Position numbers and translations under genes: made by a program. Below are positions 1 to 5,582 of a DNA stretch of 5,651 bases, piece by piece (the stretch's first letter is position 1; every line of letters starts with the position of its first letter). The notes below the pieces were generated by a model. It saw only the letters and a list, made by a program, of their open reading frames with translations, did no database searches and was not told the DNA's origin. Origin of the DNA: Microcaldota archaeon (lineage in GTDB: Archaea > Micrarchaeota > Micrarchaeia > Micrarchaeales > Micrarchaeaceae); the NCBI GenBank assembly GCA_021827955.1, contig JAKATY010000036.1, forward strand, positions 1-5,651. The letters are read 5' to 3'.

Positions 1-195
1 CTCGCTGATTTTCTGAACAAGAAGCTTACCGAAATAAACAACGAAGACTATGAAGAACCCCACGATGAAGGGAGGAATGAGAATGGCGAAGAAGGAGAAT
101 ATATTTATTGCAGCAAATGCGGAACAAGAAACGATGCTTCTGCAAAGTTCTGCAGCTCTTGCGGGGCGCCGCTTTCGGCCCGCGGCTCGGCATAA
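1..195 (+). CDS. C-terminal part of a zinc-ribbon protein (partial, 5' end outside window)
   Basis: The reading frame is open from base 1 and ends at a TAA at 193-195, giving the last 64 residues of a longer protein. Residues 37-54 carry C-x2-C-x10-C-x2-C, with the knuckles YCSKCG and FCSSCG followed by APL. This is the classic short zinc ribbon found at the end of many archaeal and bacterial proteins, where four cysteines bind one zinc. The linker before it (residues 11-33) is strongly acidic, with 11 Asp/Glu in 23 residues, and is probably disordered. The main domain lies upstream of the window, so the function cannot be stated. Such C-terminal ribbons occur on membrane proteins, chaperone-like and nucleic-acid-binding proteins alike. 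The gene converges on the RuvC-like gene, with 51 bases between the two stop codons. Confidence 0.85.
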   Translation, partial: LADFLNKKLTEINNEDYEEPHDEGRNENGEEGEYIYCSKCGTRNDASAKFCSSCGAPLSARGSA

Positions 196-204
196 TTCCA
201 TGGC

Positions 205-222
205 TTTTTGCCCTTTTTATTA
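205..222 (+). terminator. T-rich archaeal-type terminator after the zinc-ribbon gene
   Basis: Two runs of five T (205-209 and 214-218) lie 10-23 bases after the TAA of the zinc-ribbon gene, in the short space between two convergent genes. Archaeal RNA polymerase terminates at oligo-T tracts without needing a hairpin. Assigning this as the terminator is inference from position and base composition. Confidence 0.45.
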
Positions 223-246
223 GAACCGCACTCTAACAAGCAGGAA

Positions 247-720
247 TCATTTGCGGTTTGCGCGCTTGTTGTGCAATGCTTCGTCTATCGAATACCTGTT
301 TAGTACCTTGGCCTTTATCTCGTCGATGTTTTCGTAGTTCTTCTCAAGCGCTATGCGCTCGGCTTGCATGAGCTTGTTCTTGTATTCGTTGAAAGCATAT
401 ATGGCAGCTGCGAGCGCGTCCCTCTCGTGGGGATTCTTTATGCTAGAGGCCCTCGCGAACGCCTTTTTCTCTTCCAGGCTTATGTCCTTGTAAGGATAGA
501 ATACCCTGGCGTTGAAGATCGCCCCTACTTTCTTCACCAGGGAGCCCTTCTTGTGCTTATCCGAAGCGATGAGCGAAGGCGTGCCGGCTTTCCTTATCAC
601 CTCCACGACCCACATTGCCCCCTTGCCGGAGCCATGCGCCGAAAGCACAACCTTACCGTCAAGTGAAATGCATGATACCCCTATTGTTGCTCCGGGATCA
701 ACTCCCGCTATTACATGCAT
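247..720 (-). CDS. Compact RuvC/YqgF-like RNase H-fold protein (COG2433/DUF460 type)
   Basis: The 157-residue protein starts directly with an RNase H-fold first strand, GVDPGATIGV (residues 6-15, Asp8). A second acidic position follows at Asp54 (IASDKHKKGS), then the block VFYPYKDISLEEKKAF (73-88) and the final NPHERDALAAAIYA (96-109, Glu99 and Asp101). These blocks and their order match the archaeal COG2433/DUF460 family, predicted nucleases related to RuvC and YqgF. Asp8, Asp54, Glu99 and Asp101 are the candidate metal ligands. Typical members, as I recall them, are several hundred residues long with an extra N-terminal domain and a coiled coil. Here only the nuclease-like domain and a basic helical tail (about 110-157) are present. 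The start is ATG at 718-720, with an AAGGTG ribosome binding site 10 nt upstream. It sits 18 nt after the DsbA-like gene and is probably co-transcribed with it. Substrate and role are unknown; Holliday-junction or RNA processing would be speculation. Confidence 0.8.
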   Translation of the reverse strand: MHVIAGVDPGATIGVSCISLDGKVVLSAHGSGKGAMWVVEVIRKAGTPSLIASDKHKKGSLVKKVGAIFNARVFYPYKDISLEEKKAFARASSIKNPHERDALAAAIYAFNEYKNKLMQAERIALEKNYENIDEIKAKVLNRYSIDEALHNKRANRK

Positions 721-730
721 TTTGGGATTG

Positions 731-736
731 CACCTT
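731..736 (-). promoter_or_regulatory. Ribosome binding site of the RuvC-like gene
   Basis: The minus strand reads AAGGTG, complementary to the archaeal 16S 3' end, and is separated by 10 nt from the ATG at 718-720. It lies in the 18-nt gap after the stop of the DsbA-like gene, which supports separate initiation inside a shared mRNA. Confidence 0.6.
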
Positions 737-738
737 TT

Positions 739-1794
739 TCACGGCTTTGTCGCGTTAAGCGCATATGCCATTGACTCGTTGAGCGTCTGCGGGATTGAAA
801 GGTATGCGCAGTCAAGCACGAACACAGGAGTAGAAGTTATCCCGTAGAACTGCGCGAGCTTCGCCTGGTAGTCGAGCGTCGTTGAGACGTTCTGCATGCA
901 GGTGTTAAACGTGCTCATGTTCAAGCCGGAGCCTGTAGCTACTTGATAGAGCGTAAAGTTGCTTATAGGATCCCCTGTATAGATCTTGCTAAGGTTACCT
1001 ACGAATGCTCCGTATTTCTGGCTTTGCTGCGATGCACATGAAAGGTATTGCCCCAATGCCTGTGTAGCCTGCACGCCGAAAGAGCTGTACTTGCTTATCG
1101 AATAATCGGAGAAGATGAAATCGTAGCTCATGTTTATCCTGCGGCCGAGCTCGCGGCTTTCGTTCAATGCTAGCCTTATGCTTGACAGTGTACCTGGAGC
1201 ATAGGGATCTGCAATAAGCGAAACGGGCATGCTTTGGTTGTAGGAGCACGCCGTATGGCCTTCCATCTTTATCACTCCTGGAGCTATTACATAATCGCTG
1301 GTGTTCAGTATAGGCCTTATCATCTGCATATACGGCTCGGCAAGGGAGAGATTCGAGCCGTAGAGCAGCATTGATACATTAAGCACCTCGTTCGTAAATG
1401 GGTTTACGTACGGCACCACAACGAGCCACATGCTGCTATCGGCTATGTATTCGACCTTCGAATCATTAACGAGGGAGTAGTATGGAAGCAGCGAGAGGGT
1501 TGAATTCACGGTGCTGTAGCTCGCAAGTATTTTCTCTGCGGCTTTCAAGGCCGCGGAGCTGTTGTGCTGCGGGGTCGCGCATGTCCCGTTTATCGATCCG
1601 TATGCGCATGTCTTGACTATTGTGGCAGGTTTGAAGCTTGAGAGGGAGAAGGCAAGAGCTATCAGCACTAGCACCAGTATTATCAGGGTTATGTGAAGAT
1701 AATCCAGCCCAAACTTGCTTGATACGGGCCTAACTATGAATATTGGCTCGTGGTGCTGGCTTTCGGTTTTCTTTCGGTTTGGTTTGCTTGGCAT
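739..1794 (-). CDS. Membrane-anchored DsbA/thioredoxin-fold protein lacking the CxxC motif
   Basis: This 351-residue protein has a basic N-terminus, one membrane segment (about residues 33-52) and a large domain predicted to lie outside the cell. It carries 16 N-x-S/T sequons (for example N69, N139, N211, N292, N347), consistent with a glycosylated exported protein. From about residue 181 it follows a DsbA/Thioredoxin_4 pattern: a strand ending in LIADPY; a position-equivalent of CPxC that reads APGT (199-202); a helical insert with ALGQYLSC and FNTCMQN; then GITSTPVFVLDC, where Pro323 is the expected cis-proline. Without the two active-site cysteines, normal oxidoreductase chemistry is not expected. 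Six other cysteines (63, 72, 183, 253, 299, 329) remain and could form structural disulfides. I place the start at ATG 1792-1794, 5 nt after a GGTG. A GTG at 1798-1800 would add two residues but overlaps that Shine-Dalgarno. A chaperone, binding or assembly role is only a guess. Confidence 0.72.
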   Translation of the reverse strand: MPSKPNRKKTESQHHEPIFIVRPVSSKFGLDYLHITLIILVLVLIALAFSLSSFKPATIVKTCAYGSINGTCATPQHNSSAALKAAEKILASYSTVNSTLSLLPYYSLVNDSKVEYIADSSMWLVVVPYVNPFTNEVLNVSMLLYGSNLSLAEPYMQMIRPILNTSDYVIAPGVIKMEGHTACSYNQSMPVSLIADPYAPGTLSSIRLALNESRELGRRINMSYDFIFSDYSISKYSSFGVQATQALGQYLSCASQQSQKYGAFVGNLSKIYTGDPISNFTLYQVATGSGLNMSTFNTCMQNVSTTLDYQAKLAQFYGITSTPVFVLDCAYLSIPQTLNESMAYALNATKP

Positions 1795-1799
1795 TTTCA

Positions 1800-1806
1800 C
1801 ACCTTC
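1800..1806 (-). promoter_or_regulatory. Ribosome binding site deciding the start of the DsbA-like gene
   Basis: The minus strand reads GAAGGTG, 5 nt before the ATG at 1792-1794. The last G of this site is also the first base of an in-frame GTG (1798-1800). A ribosome paired to this site could hardly start on that GTG, so the ATG is favoured. Confidence 0.6.
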
Positions 1807-1845
1807 ATTCGATTAAGCGCCAACAGGGCATTCGCATTCGTATGC

Positions 1846-1856
1846 TTCACGCTTCT
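1846..1856 (-). repeat. 11-bp direct repeat, copy in the leader of the DsbA-like gene
   Basis: The minus-strand sequence AGAAGCGTGAA occurs here and again, exactly, at 1906-1916 in the 3' part of the tRNA intron, 60 bp away. This copy overlaps the predicted transcription start of the DsbA-like gene. It is too short to assign a function. Confidence 0.5.
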
Positions 1857-1870
1857 ATTCTGCGCCAAAA

Positions 1871-1880
1871 TTTATATATA
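1871..1880 (-). promoter_or_regulatory. TATA box for the DsbA-like/RuvC-like operon
   Basis: On the minus strand this stretch reads TATATATAAA, a strong archaeal TATA box. A start site about 25 nt downstream would fall near 1850, giving a leader of roughly 55 nt before the ATG at 1794. The box lies just beyond the 3' end of the tRNA gene (1890), so the protein operon can be expressed independently of it. The TTTT that follows (1867-1870) might also help end tRNA transcripts. Confidence 0.55.
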
Positions 1881-1903
1881 TGAACGCAGCGGGCCTGGTG
1901 GGA

Positions 1904-1935
1904 GTTTCACGCTTCTGGCCTTGGCCGGAAAATGC
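1904..1935 (-). other. 32-nt tRNA intron at position 59/60 with bulge-helix-bulge
   Basis: The splice sites follow from the fold. The T-stem forms the outer helix. TTCA (1941-1938) pairs with TGAA (1909-1906) as a 4-bp middle helix, flanked by 3-nt bulges AAG (1937-1935) and ACT (1905-1903). Cutting each bulge after its second base releases exactly 1935-1904 and joins TTCAAA to T, restoring a 7-nt T-loop. The inner intron helix is imperfect: one C-G pair, a small internal loop, four pairs, one mismatch, then GGC/GCC closing a CAAG loop. This is the substrate type of archaeal tRNA-splicing endonuclease. Introns at this site are known in other archaea but are far rarer than at 37/38. Confidence 0.85.
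1906..1916 (-). repeat. 11-bp direct repeat, copy inside the tRNA intron
   Basis: This is the second exact copy of AGAAGCGTGAA. Its last four bases, TGAA, form the intron strand of the 4-bp middle helix of the bulge-helix-bulge that defines the splice sites. Confidence 0.5.
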
Positions 1936-2021
1936 TTTGAACCCACGACCTTCACCTTAGGAGGATGCCGCTCTATCCAAGCTGAGCTACAGGCCCGTAA
2001 ACTAAAGCTTATTTTCCACGG

Positions 2022-2034
2022 AATAAATATTAAT
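2022..2034 (-). promoter_or_regulatory. TATA-like promoter element for tRNA-Arg
   Basis: On the minus strand the argS-tRNA gap holds the AT-rich TTAATATTTATTC, centred about 31 nt before the first tRNA base (1996). An archaeal TATA box at this distance would start transcription a few bases upstream of the mature 5' end. The tRNA could alternatively be cut out of an argS read-through transcript. Confidence 0.45.
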
Positions 2035-2057
2035 CTTTGTCTGCGCACGAGCCAAGG

Positions 2058-3986
2058 CTACATCTTTTCTACAGCATCTATTCCAAGAAGCCCGAGCACC
2101 TTGCCTATGCGCAGCCGCGCTGCACGCGTGACGAGAAGCCTTGCGGCCTTTTCGTCTTCCTTCTCCGCCTTTAGGACCGGAAGCGCCTCGTAGAAAGCGC
2201 TGAAAAGAAGCGCAAGACTGCCCGCATGCTCCACGAGTATGTTCGGCCGCAGTTCGTTCCTCGCCTTCTCAACAATATCTTCAAAAATGGAGATCTGCTT
2301 TATCAAAGAGAATTCCTTTTCGTTATTAAATTGATAATCTAGGGACCCGTCGTAAAGCCGCGCCTCCGCAGAAGCCAACGCTTCCGGACCCGCATCCTCA
2401 AGCAGGCGGCTCGCCCTTGCATGCATGTATTGGACATAAGGACCCGAATTGCCTTCAAAGTTGAGCGCCCTGTCCCATGAGAATATTACCTTTTTCTCTG
2501 GAGATACTTTCAGGAATTCGAATATTATTGCTGCTCGTGCGACGCTGTTCGCCACCGCATCCTTTTCACTGCCCGTAAGACCGAATCTTTCAGTTATCAG
2601 CGAAGAAGCCTTTTTCTTCGCTTCCTGCAGCAGGTCATCAGCACTGTAGCCTATCCAAGTACCCTTCCTCCCAGAAAGCACCCCGCTTTGGAGCTCAACC
2701 TCGCCATAAGCGAGATGAAATATCCTTTCCGAAAGTTCCTTCCTGCCCAATGCTTCGAATGCAAGCCTGAGCACAGCCTGCGGATAGCTCTGCCTGACGT
2801 CTATTACATTAATAGCCAAATCGGCTCCGTTGAATTTGCGCGCGCTGAATGCTTCCGCTTCCTTTGAACGAGAGGTGGAATACAATGCGACGCCGTTGGG
2901 CTGCGGCATGAATTCCGCATATTTGAACGTATCATCCAGCAATCCCAGCTTCCACATATGGAACGCTATATCCTTGGCCACGTAGGTTGCAGTTCCATCG
3001 CTCCTTACGAGCACCTTCGCGTTTTCCTTAAGGGACTGGAGAGACTTGGGCAGCTCCCCGAGCTTTTCAAAGTTTATTATCTTGCAGCCCGCATACTTTC
3101 CTGAGCTGGAGGTTTCCACTACGCCCTTCTCCTCGAGAAGCTCCATCGCCTTGCCAAGAAGGCCGTTTGCGACGATATCGCTCTCCCACACCATTATATC
3201 GTGATAAATGCCATAGGAAAACGCGGTTTCATACTGCGCCTCTACGCACTTTTTAGCAAGCTCAAGAAGCATGAGAGATTCTTTTGTGCCTGGCTTCTCA
3301 GCGGCCTGCGCCAGCGTTTTTATCTCGCCTGCGACTCCGGCTTCCTCGATCCTTTTGTTGACTTCAACGTATTGTTCGCCGAGCCAATGATCGAATTTCT
3401 TGTCGGGATTATTGCCTAAATTAATGTATCCCCAAAGGCTTTCCATCACCTGTATCCCCAAATCATCTATGTAGTCCTCGCGCAACACAGAATATCCCAG
3501 ATATGAGAATACGTTTGCTATCGCATTTCCAAGCAGGGCATTCCTCAAATGGCCGATGTGCCAGGGCTTGTTGGGATTCACGCTCGGATACTCTATTATG
3601 ACTTTTTTTGCTGCGGCACTTCCAGTAGCATGCGCCCTGTTATCTTGCAGCGCATCCAAAAGCACAGCCGCGGAAAATCCCTTCCTGTCAAGATAAAAGT
3701 TGACAAATCCTTTTTCCGCCTCAATCCTATTTACAAATCCTACCGGCCTTACGAGCGAAGAGATCCTTTTGGCTATTTCATCGGGCTTCGAATCGCCTGA
3801 AGCAGAAGCAAGCCTGAATGATATCGAAGAAGAAAGATCTCCGCCTATCTTAGATGGCGATATGCTTCTTGAGACTTCTTCTACCGAAGCATCAAAACCT
3901 AATCCCTTCAGCACCCTTTCAAGTTCGCTCGATATCGACAGCACCAAGAGCCTGTAAGGGTTTTCCGGGTTTTCCAAATTGTGCAC
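2058..3986 (-). CDS. argS: Arginyl-tRNA synthetase (class I)
   Basis: ArgRS charges tRNA-Arg with arginine using ATP in the cytoplasm. The 642-residue protein, a typical family length, has the ArgRS-specific N-terminal domain (about 1-110) and the HIGH signature in VNPNKPWHIGHLRN (136-149). The catalytic core continues with DDLGIQ (174-179) and SDGTATYVAKDIA (329-341). The KMSKS-equivalent loop reads VLSGRKGT (436-443), and the family block FEGNSGPYVQYMHAR (510-524) leads into a DALR-type anticodon-binding domain ending in LGIDAVEKM. The lysine and methionine of KMSKS are replaced by Val and Leu; many ArgRSs lack a canonical KMSK, so activity is still expected. The start is a GTG (3984-3986) with no clear Shine-Dalgarno. 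An in-frame TTG at 3975-3977 has a GGTG 6 nt upstream and would remove three residues; no ATG lies near. It follows nnr by 14 nt, probably in one mRNA, and precedes a tRNA-Arg gene. Confidence 0.96.
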   Translation of the reverse strand: MHNLENPENPYRLLVLSISSELERVLKGLGFDASVEEVSRSISPSKIGGDLSSSISFRLASASGDSKPDEIAKRISSLVRPVGFVNRIEAEKGFVNFYLDRKGFSAAVLLDALQDNRAHATGSAAAKKVIIEYPSVNPNKPWHIGHLRNALLGNAIANVFSYLGYSVLREDYIDDLGIQVMESLWGYINLGNNPDKKFDHWLGEQYVEVNKRIEEAGVAGEIKTLAQAAEKPGTKESLMLLELAKKCVEAQYETAFSYGIYHDIMVWESDIVANGLLGKAMELLEEKGVVETSSSGKYAGCKIINFEKLGELPKSLQSLKENAKVLVRSDGTATYVAKDIAFHMWKLGLLDDTFKYAEFMPQPNGVALYSTSRSKEAEAFSARKFNGADLAINVIDVRQSYPQAVLRLAFEALGRKELSERIFHLAYGEVELQSGVLSGRKGTWIGYSADDLLQEAKKKASSLITERFGLTGSEKDAVANSVARAAIIFEFLKVSPEKKVIFSWDRALNFEGNSGPYVQYMHARASRLLEDAGPEALASAEARLYDGSLDYQFNNEKEFSLIKQISIFEDIVEKARNELRPNILVEHAGSLALLFSAFYEALPVLKAEKEDEKAARLLVTRAARLRIGKVLGLLGIDAVEKM

Positions 3987-3990
3987 CAGC

Positions 3991-4010
3991 TTATCTTATT
4001 TTATCTTATT
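3991..4010. repeat. Perfect 10-bp tandem repeat across the nnr stop and argS leader
   Basis: TTATCTTATT is repeated twice without a gap (3991-4000, 4001-4010). The left-hand copy fills most of the nnr-argS gap, and the right-hand copy encodes the end of nnr including its TAA (4001-4003). It looks like a small tandem duplication. Confidence 0.8.
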
Positions 4011-5551
4011 ATATGATCGTACGCGCGGAGCAACTGCGGGATTGCTTCTATTATGTCAGTTGCGATTATATGGTTGCCTTTTTCGATGGACAGCACATCC
4101 GCGATTTTCGAATGCAAATATACGGCTGCAACCGCGCTTTCAAACGTGTTGCTGTGCATCGAGGCGTATGCGCCAATCATGCCTGCAAGCACATCCCCGG
4201 TGCCCATCGTAGCAAGGGCAGGGGTAGCAGCGTTATTTATCTTGAGCATGCTTCCGTCTGTTATTATTGTAGAATTTCCTTTCAGCACAAGCACGCAGCC
4301 CTTGTCCCTTGCGAAATTTACCGCCACGTTCACCTTTGTGCTGAGGCTTTCATGCGAAAGATCTATGCCAGATATTTCCTTGAACTCGCCGTAATGAGGC
4401 GTTATGACGACCTTGCTTGTCAGCATGTTTCCGCTCTGAACAATTGCGTTTATGGCTGCAGCGTCTGCGATTACCGTCCTGCCCGCCTTAAGCTCCGAGT
4501 TCACTATCCTTTTTATAGCATCGCTGCCTGTTTGGCCAGGATCGATTCCCATCCCTATCACAGCAACGTTATGCTTTATGCCGCTGACCGCGGCGAGATC
4601 CTCCTCTGAGAGATGGTCTTGCTTGAAATTCCTGGAGATTATGCTTGCATATGAACCTTCCCTTGGCACATCCACGCCTTTTGGAAGCATGACTGTCACA
4701 TAGCCTACACCCACGCGCAAAGCGGAGATTGCATTATCTGCAGCGATAGAAGCAAGCACTGGCGCGTTTTTGTATTTCGAGCTGCCTCCTATAATCAGCA
4801 CGCTGCCGTGGCTGTACTTGTTTGCATCAATGAGGCGAGGCACAGAGGCCAAGAGCAGGTCGCCCGGACCAGTAAGTATCTCTGCCGATATTGGAATGCC
4901 GATTTTCTCCACTGTTGTGCCTGATATCATGCTGCTCTTTATTATACCGGTCTTTAGCTTGTGCACGGTAAGCACATGCGAAGGCTTTATCCCTACGAGG
5001 TTCATGCTCCCCGTGTCAGCATCTATTCCTGCAGGCACGTCTATTGAAATTATATATTTGCCAGAAGCGTTTATGGTTTTTATCGCGCTTGCAAGAAGCC
5101 CATAAATCTTGCCTTTGAGCCCCAACCCTATTATCGACTCGATGACTACATCGGAGGATTTCAGCATTTTGCGCAGCACGTCTATGTTCTCTTCGTTTAT
5201 CTCAGTTATCTCTGTTATGCTGGAAAGCGTGTTGAAATTGAACCTGCAAACATCGTCGTGTATGCTACCGTAATCGCCCAAGAAGGCCACGGAAACGTTT
5301 GTGTCTTGAACATCCAGGATATGCCTTGCCGTTGCTAGTCCTATTGCCCCCTTTCCGCCCCTCCCGCATACAAAAAGCATGCGCTTCCTCCTGTGCTTCC
5401 TGAGGATGGCATGGGCCATTGCAAATCCGGCATTTTCAACAAGCATCCTGTCGTCTATCCCAAGCGCGTTTACGTTTGCTTTAATCGCCATCGTATCTTT
5501 CACGCTCAGAACTTTCTTCGTGTATATTGAAAACGCTTTTAAGCTTTGCAT
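4001..5551 (-). CDS. nnr: Bifunctional NAD(P)HX epimerase / ADP-dependent NAD(P)HX dehydratase
   Basis: Nnr repairs hydrated NADH and NADPH. An N-terminal YjeF_N domain interconverts the R and S epimers, and a C-terminal ribokinase-like domain dehydrates the S form. The 516-residue fusion has the normal length and order. The epimerase half (about 1-220) shows MLVENAG (36-42) and IDVPAGIDADTG (170-181). The dehydratase half (about 235-516) shows HGSVLIIGGSSKYKNAP (248-264), TPHYGEF (384-390), LKGNSTIITDG (423-433) and the catalytic TMGTGDVLAGMI (448-459, Asp453). The epimerase loop usually reading GxGNNGGDG here reads GRGGKGAIG (63-71), losing both Asn and the Asp, so epimerase activity is uncertain. 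The dehydratase also has AxG-like changes: IGMGID (332-337) for GPGLG, and DAAAIN (363-368) for DADALN. The start is ATG at 5549-5551, about 24 nt from a TATA box, suggesting a leaderless or very short-leader mRNA. It lies upstream of argS, probably in the same unit. Confidence 0.93.
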   Translation of the reverse strand: MQSLKAFSIYTKKVLSVKDTMAIKANVNALGIDDRMLVENAGFAMAHAILRKHRRKRMLFVCGRGGKGAIGLATARHILDVQDTNVSVAFLGDYGSIHDDVCRFNFNTLSSITEITEINEENIDVLRKMLKSSDVVIESIIGLGLKGKIYGLLASAIKTINASGKYIISIDVPAGIDADTGSMNLVGIKPSHVLTVHKLKTGIIKSSMISGTTVEKIGIPISAEILTGPGDLLLASVPRLIDANKYSHGSVLIIGGSSKYKNAPVLASIAADNAISALRVGVGYVTVMLPKGVDVPREGSYASIISRNFKQDHLSEEDLAAVSGIKHNVAVIGMGIDPGQTGSDAIKRIVNSELKAGRTVIADAAAINAIVQSGNMLTSKVVITPHYGEFKEISGIDLSHESLSTKVNVAVNFARDKGCVLVLKGNSTIITDGSMLKINNAATPALATMGTGDVLAGMIGAYASMHSNTFESAVAAVYLHSKIADVLSIEKGNHIIATDIIEAIPQLLRAYDHIIR

Positions 5552-5567
5552 GAGTTAACTATTCCTG

Positions 5568-5581
5568 TATAAATATAAAAA
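5568..5581. promoter_or_regulatory. Shared AT-rich TATA element between divergent genes
   Basis: The top strand reads TATAAATATAAAAA and the minus strand reads TTTTTATATTTATA, so a TATA box can be read in either direction. On the minus strand its centre lies about 24 nt from the A of the nnr ATG, the spacing expected for a leaderless transcript. On the plus strand a start 22-26 nt downstream would fall near 5595-5600, beyond the ATG at 5583 but close to an in-frame TTG at 5595. Whether both directions are used is inference. Confidence 0.5.
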
Positions 5582-5582
5582 C

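Larger units (their letters stand above)
1890..1996 (-). tRNA. tRNA-Arg(CCU) with a T-loop intron
   Basis: The minus strand folds as a full tRNA. The acceptor stem GGGCCTG/CAGGCCC (1996-1990 with 1897-1891) is perfect, and the discriminator G is at 1890. The D-stem is GCTC/GAGC. The anticodon loop CTCCTAA (1963-1957) gives anticodon CCU, which reads AGG. The T-stem is GTGGG/CCCAC (1946-1942 with 1902-1898). The T-loop TTCAAA is interrupted by a 32-nt intron and completed by one T, so the mature tRNA is 75 nt with the normal loop TTCAAAT. The D-loop has A20, a known arginine identity base. No CCA is encoded, as is common in archaea. The anticodon stem is weak, with a U30-G40 wobble and a G27-A43 mismatch. 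The gene lies 61 bp downstream of argS on the same strand, so a synthetase and one of its own tRNAs are neighbours. A gene finder without intron support would miss it or call it broken. Confidence 0.92.

Noticed and set aside
1798..1800. GTG as the start of the DsbA-like gene
   Set aside because: It overlaps the Shine-Dalgarno sequence, whereas the ATG six bases further on has ideal spacing. The difference is only two residues.
1828..1840. Short tandem GCATTC repeat in the leader of the DsbA-like gene
   Set aside because: It is two copies of a 6-mer, too short to support a regulatory claim.
1890..1996. The tRNA as a broken pseudogene with a disrupted T-arm
   Set aside because: The extra 32 nt fit a bulge-helix-bulge exactly and their removal restores every stem and the 7-nt T-loop, so an intron explains it better than decay.
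1750..2193. A plus-strand open frame of 147 codons across the start of the DsbA-like gene, the tRNA and the end of argS
   Set aside because: It covers a certain tRNA gene and two real coding ends on the other strand, so it cannot be a real gene on present evidence.
3854..4609. A 251-codon open frame on the plus strand across argS and nnr
   Set aside because: It runs antisense to two well-conserved enzymes, is rich in Cys, Arg, His and Tyr in a way typical of shadow frames, and has no recognisable motif.
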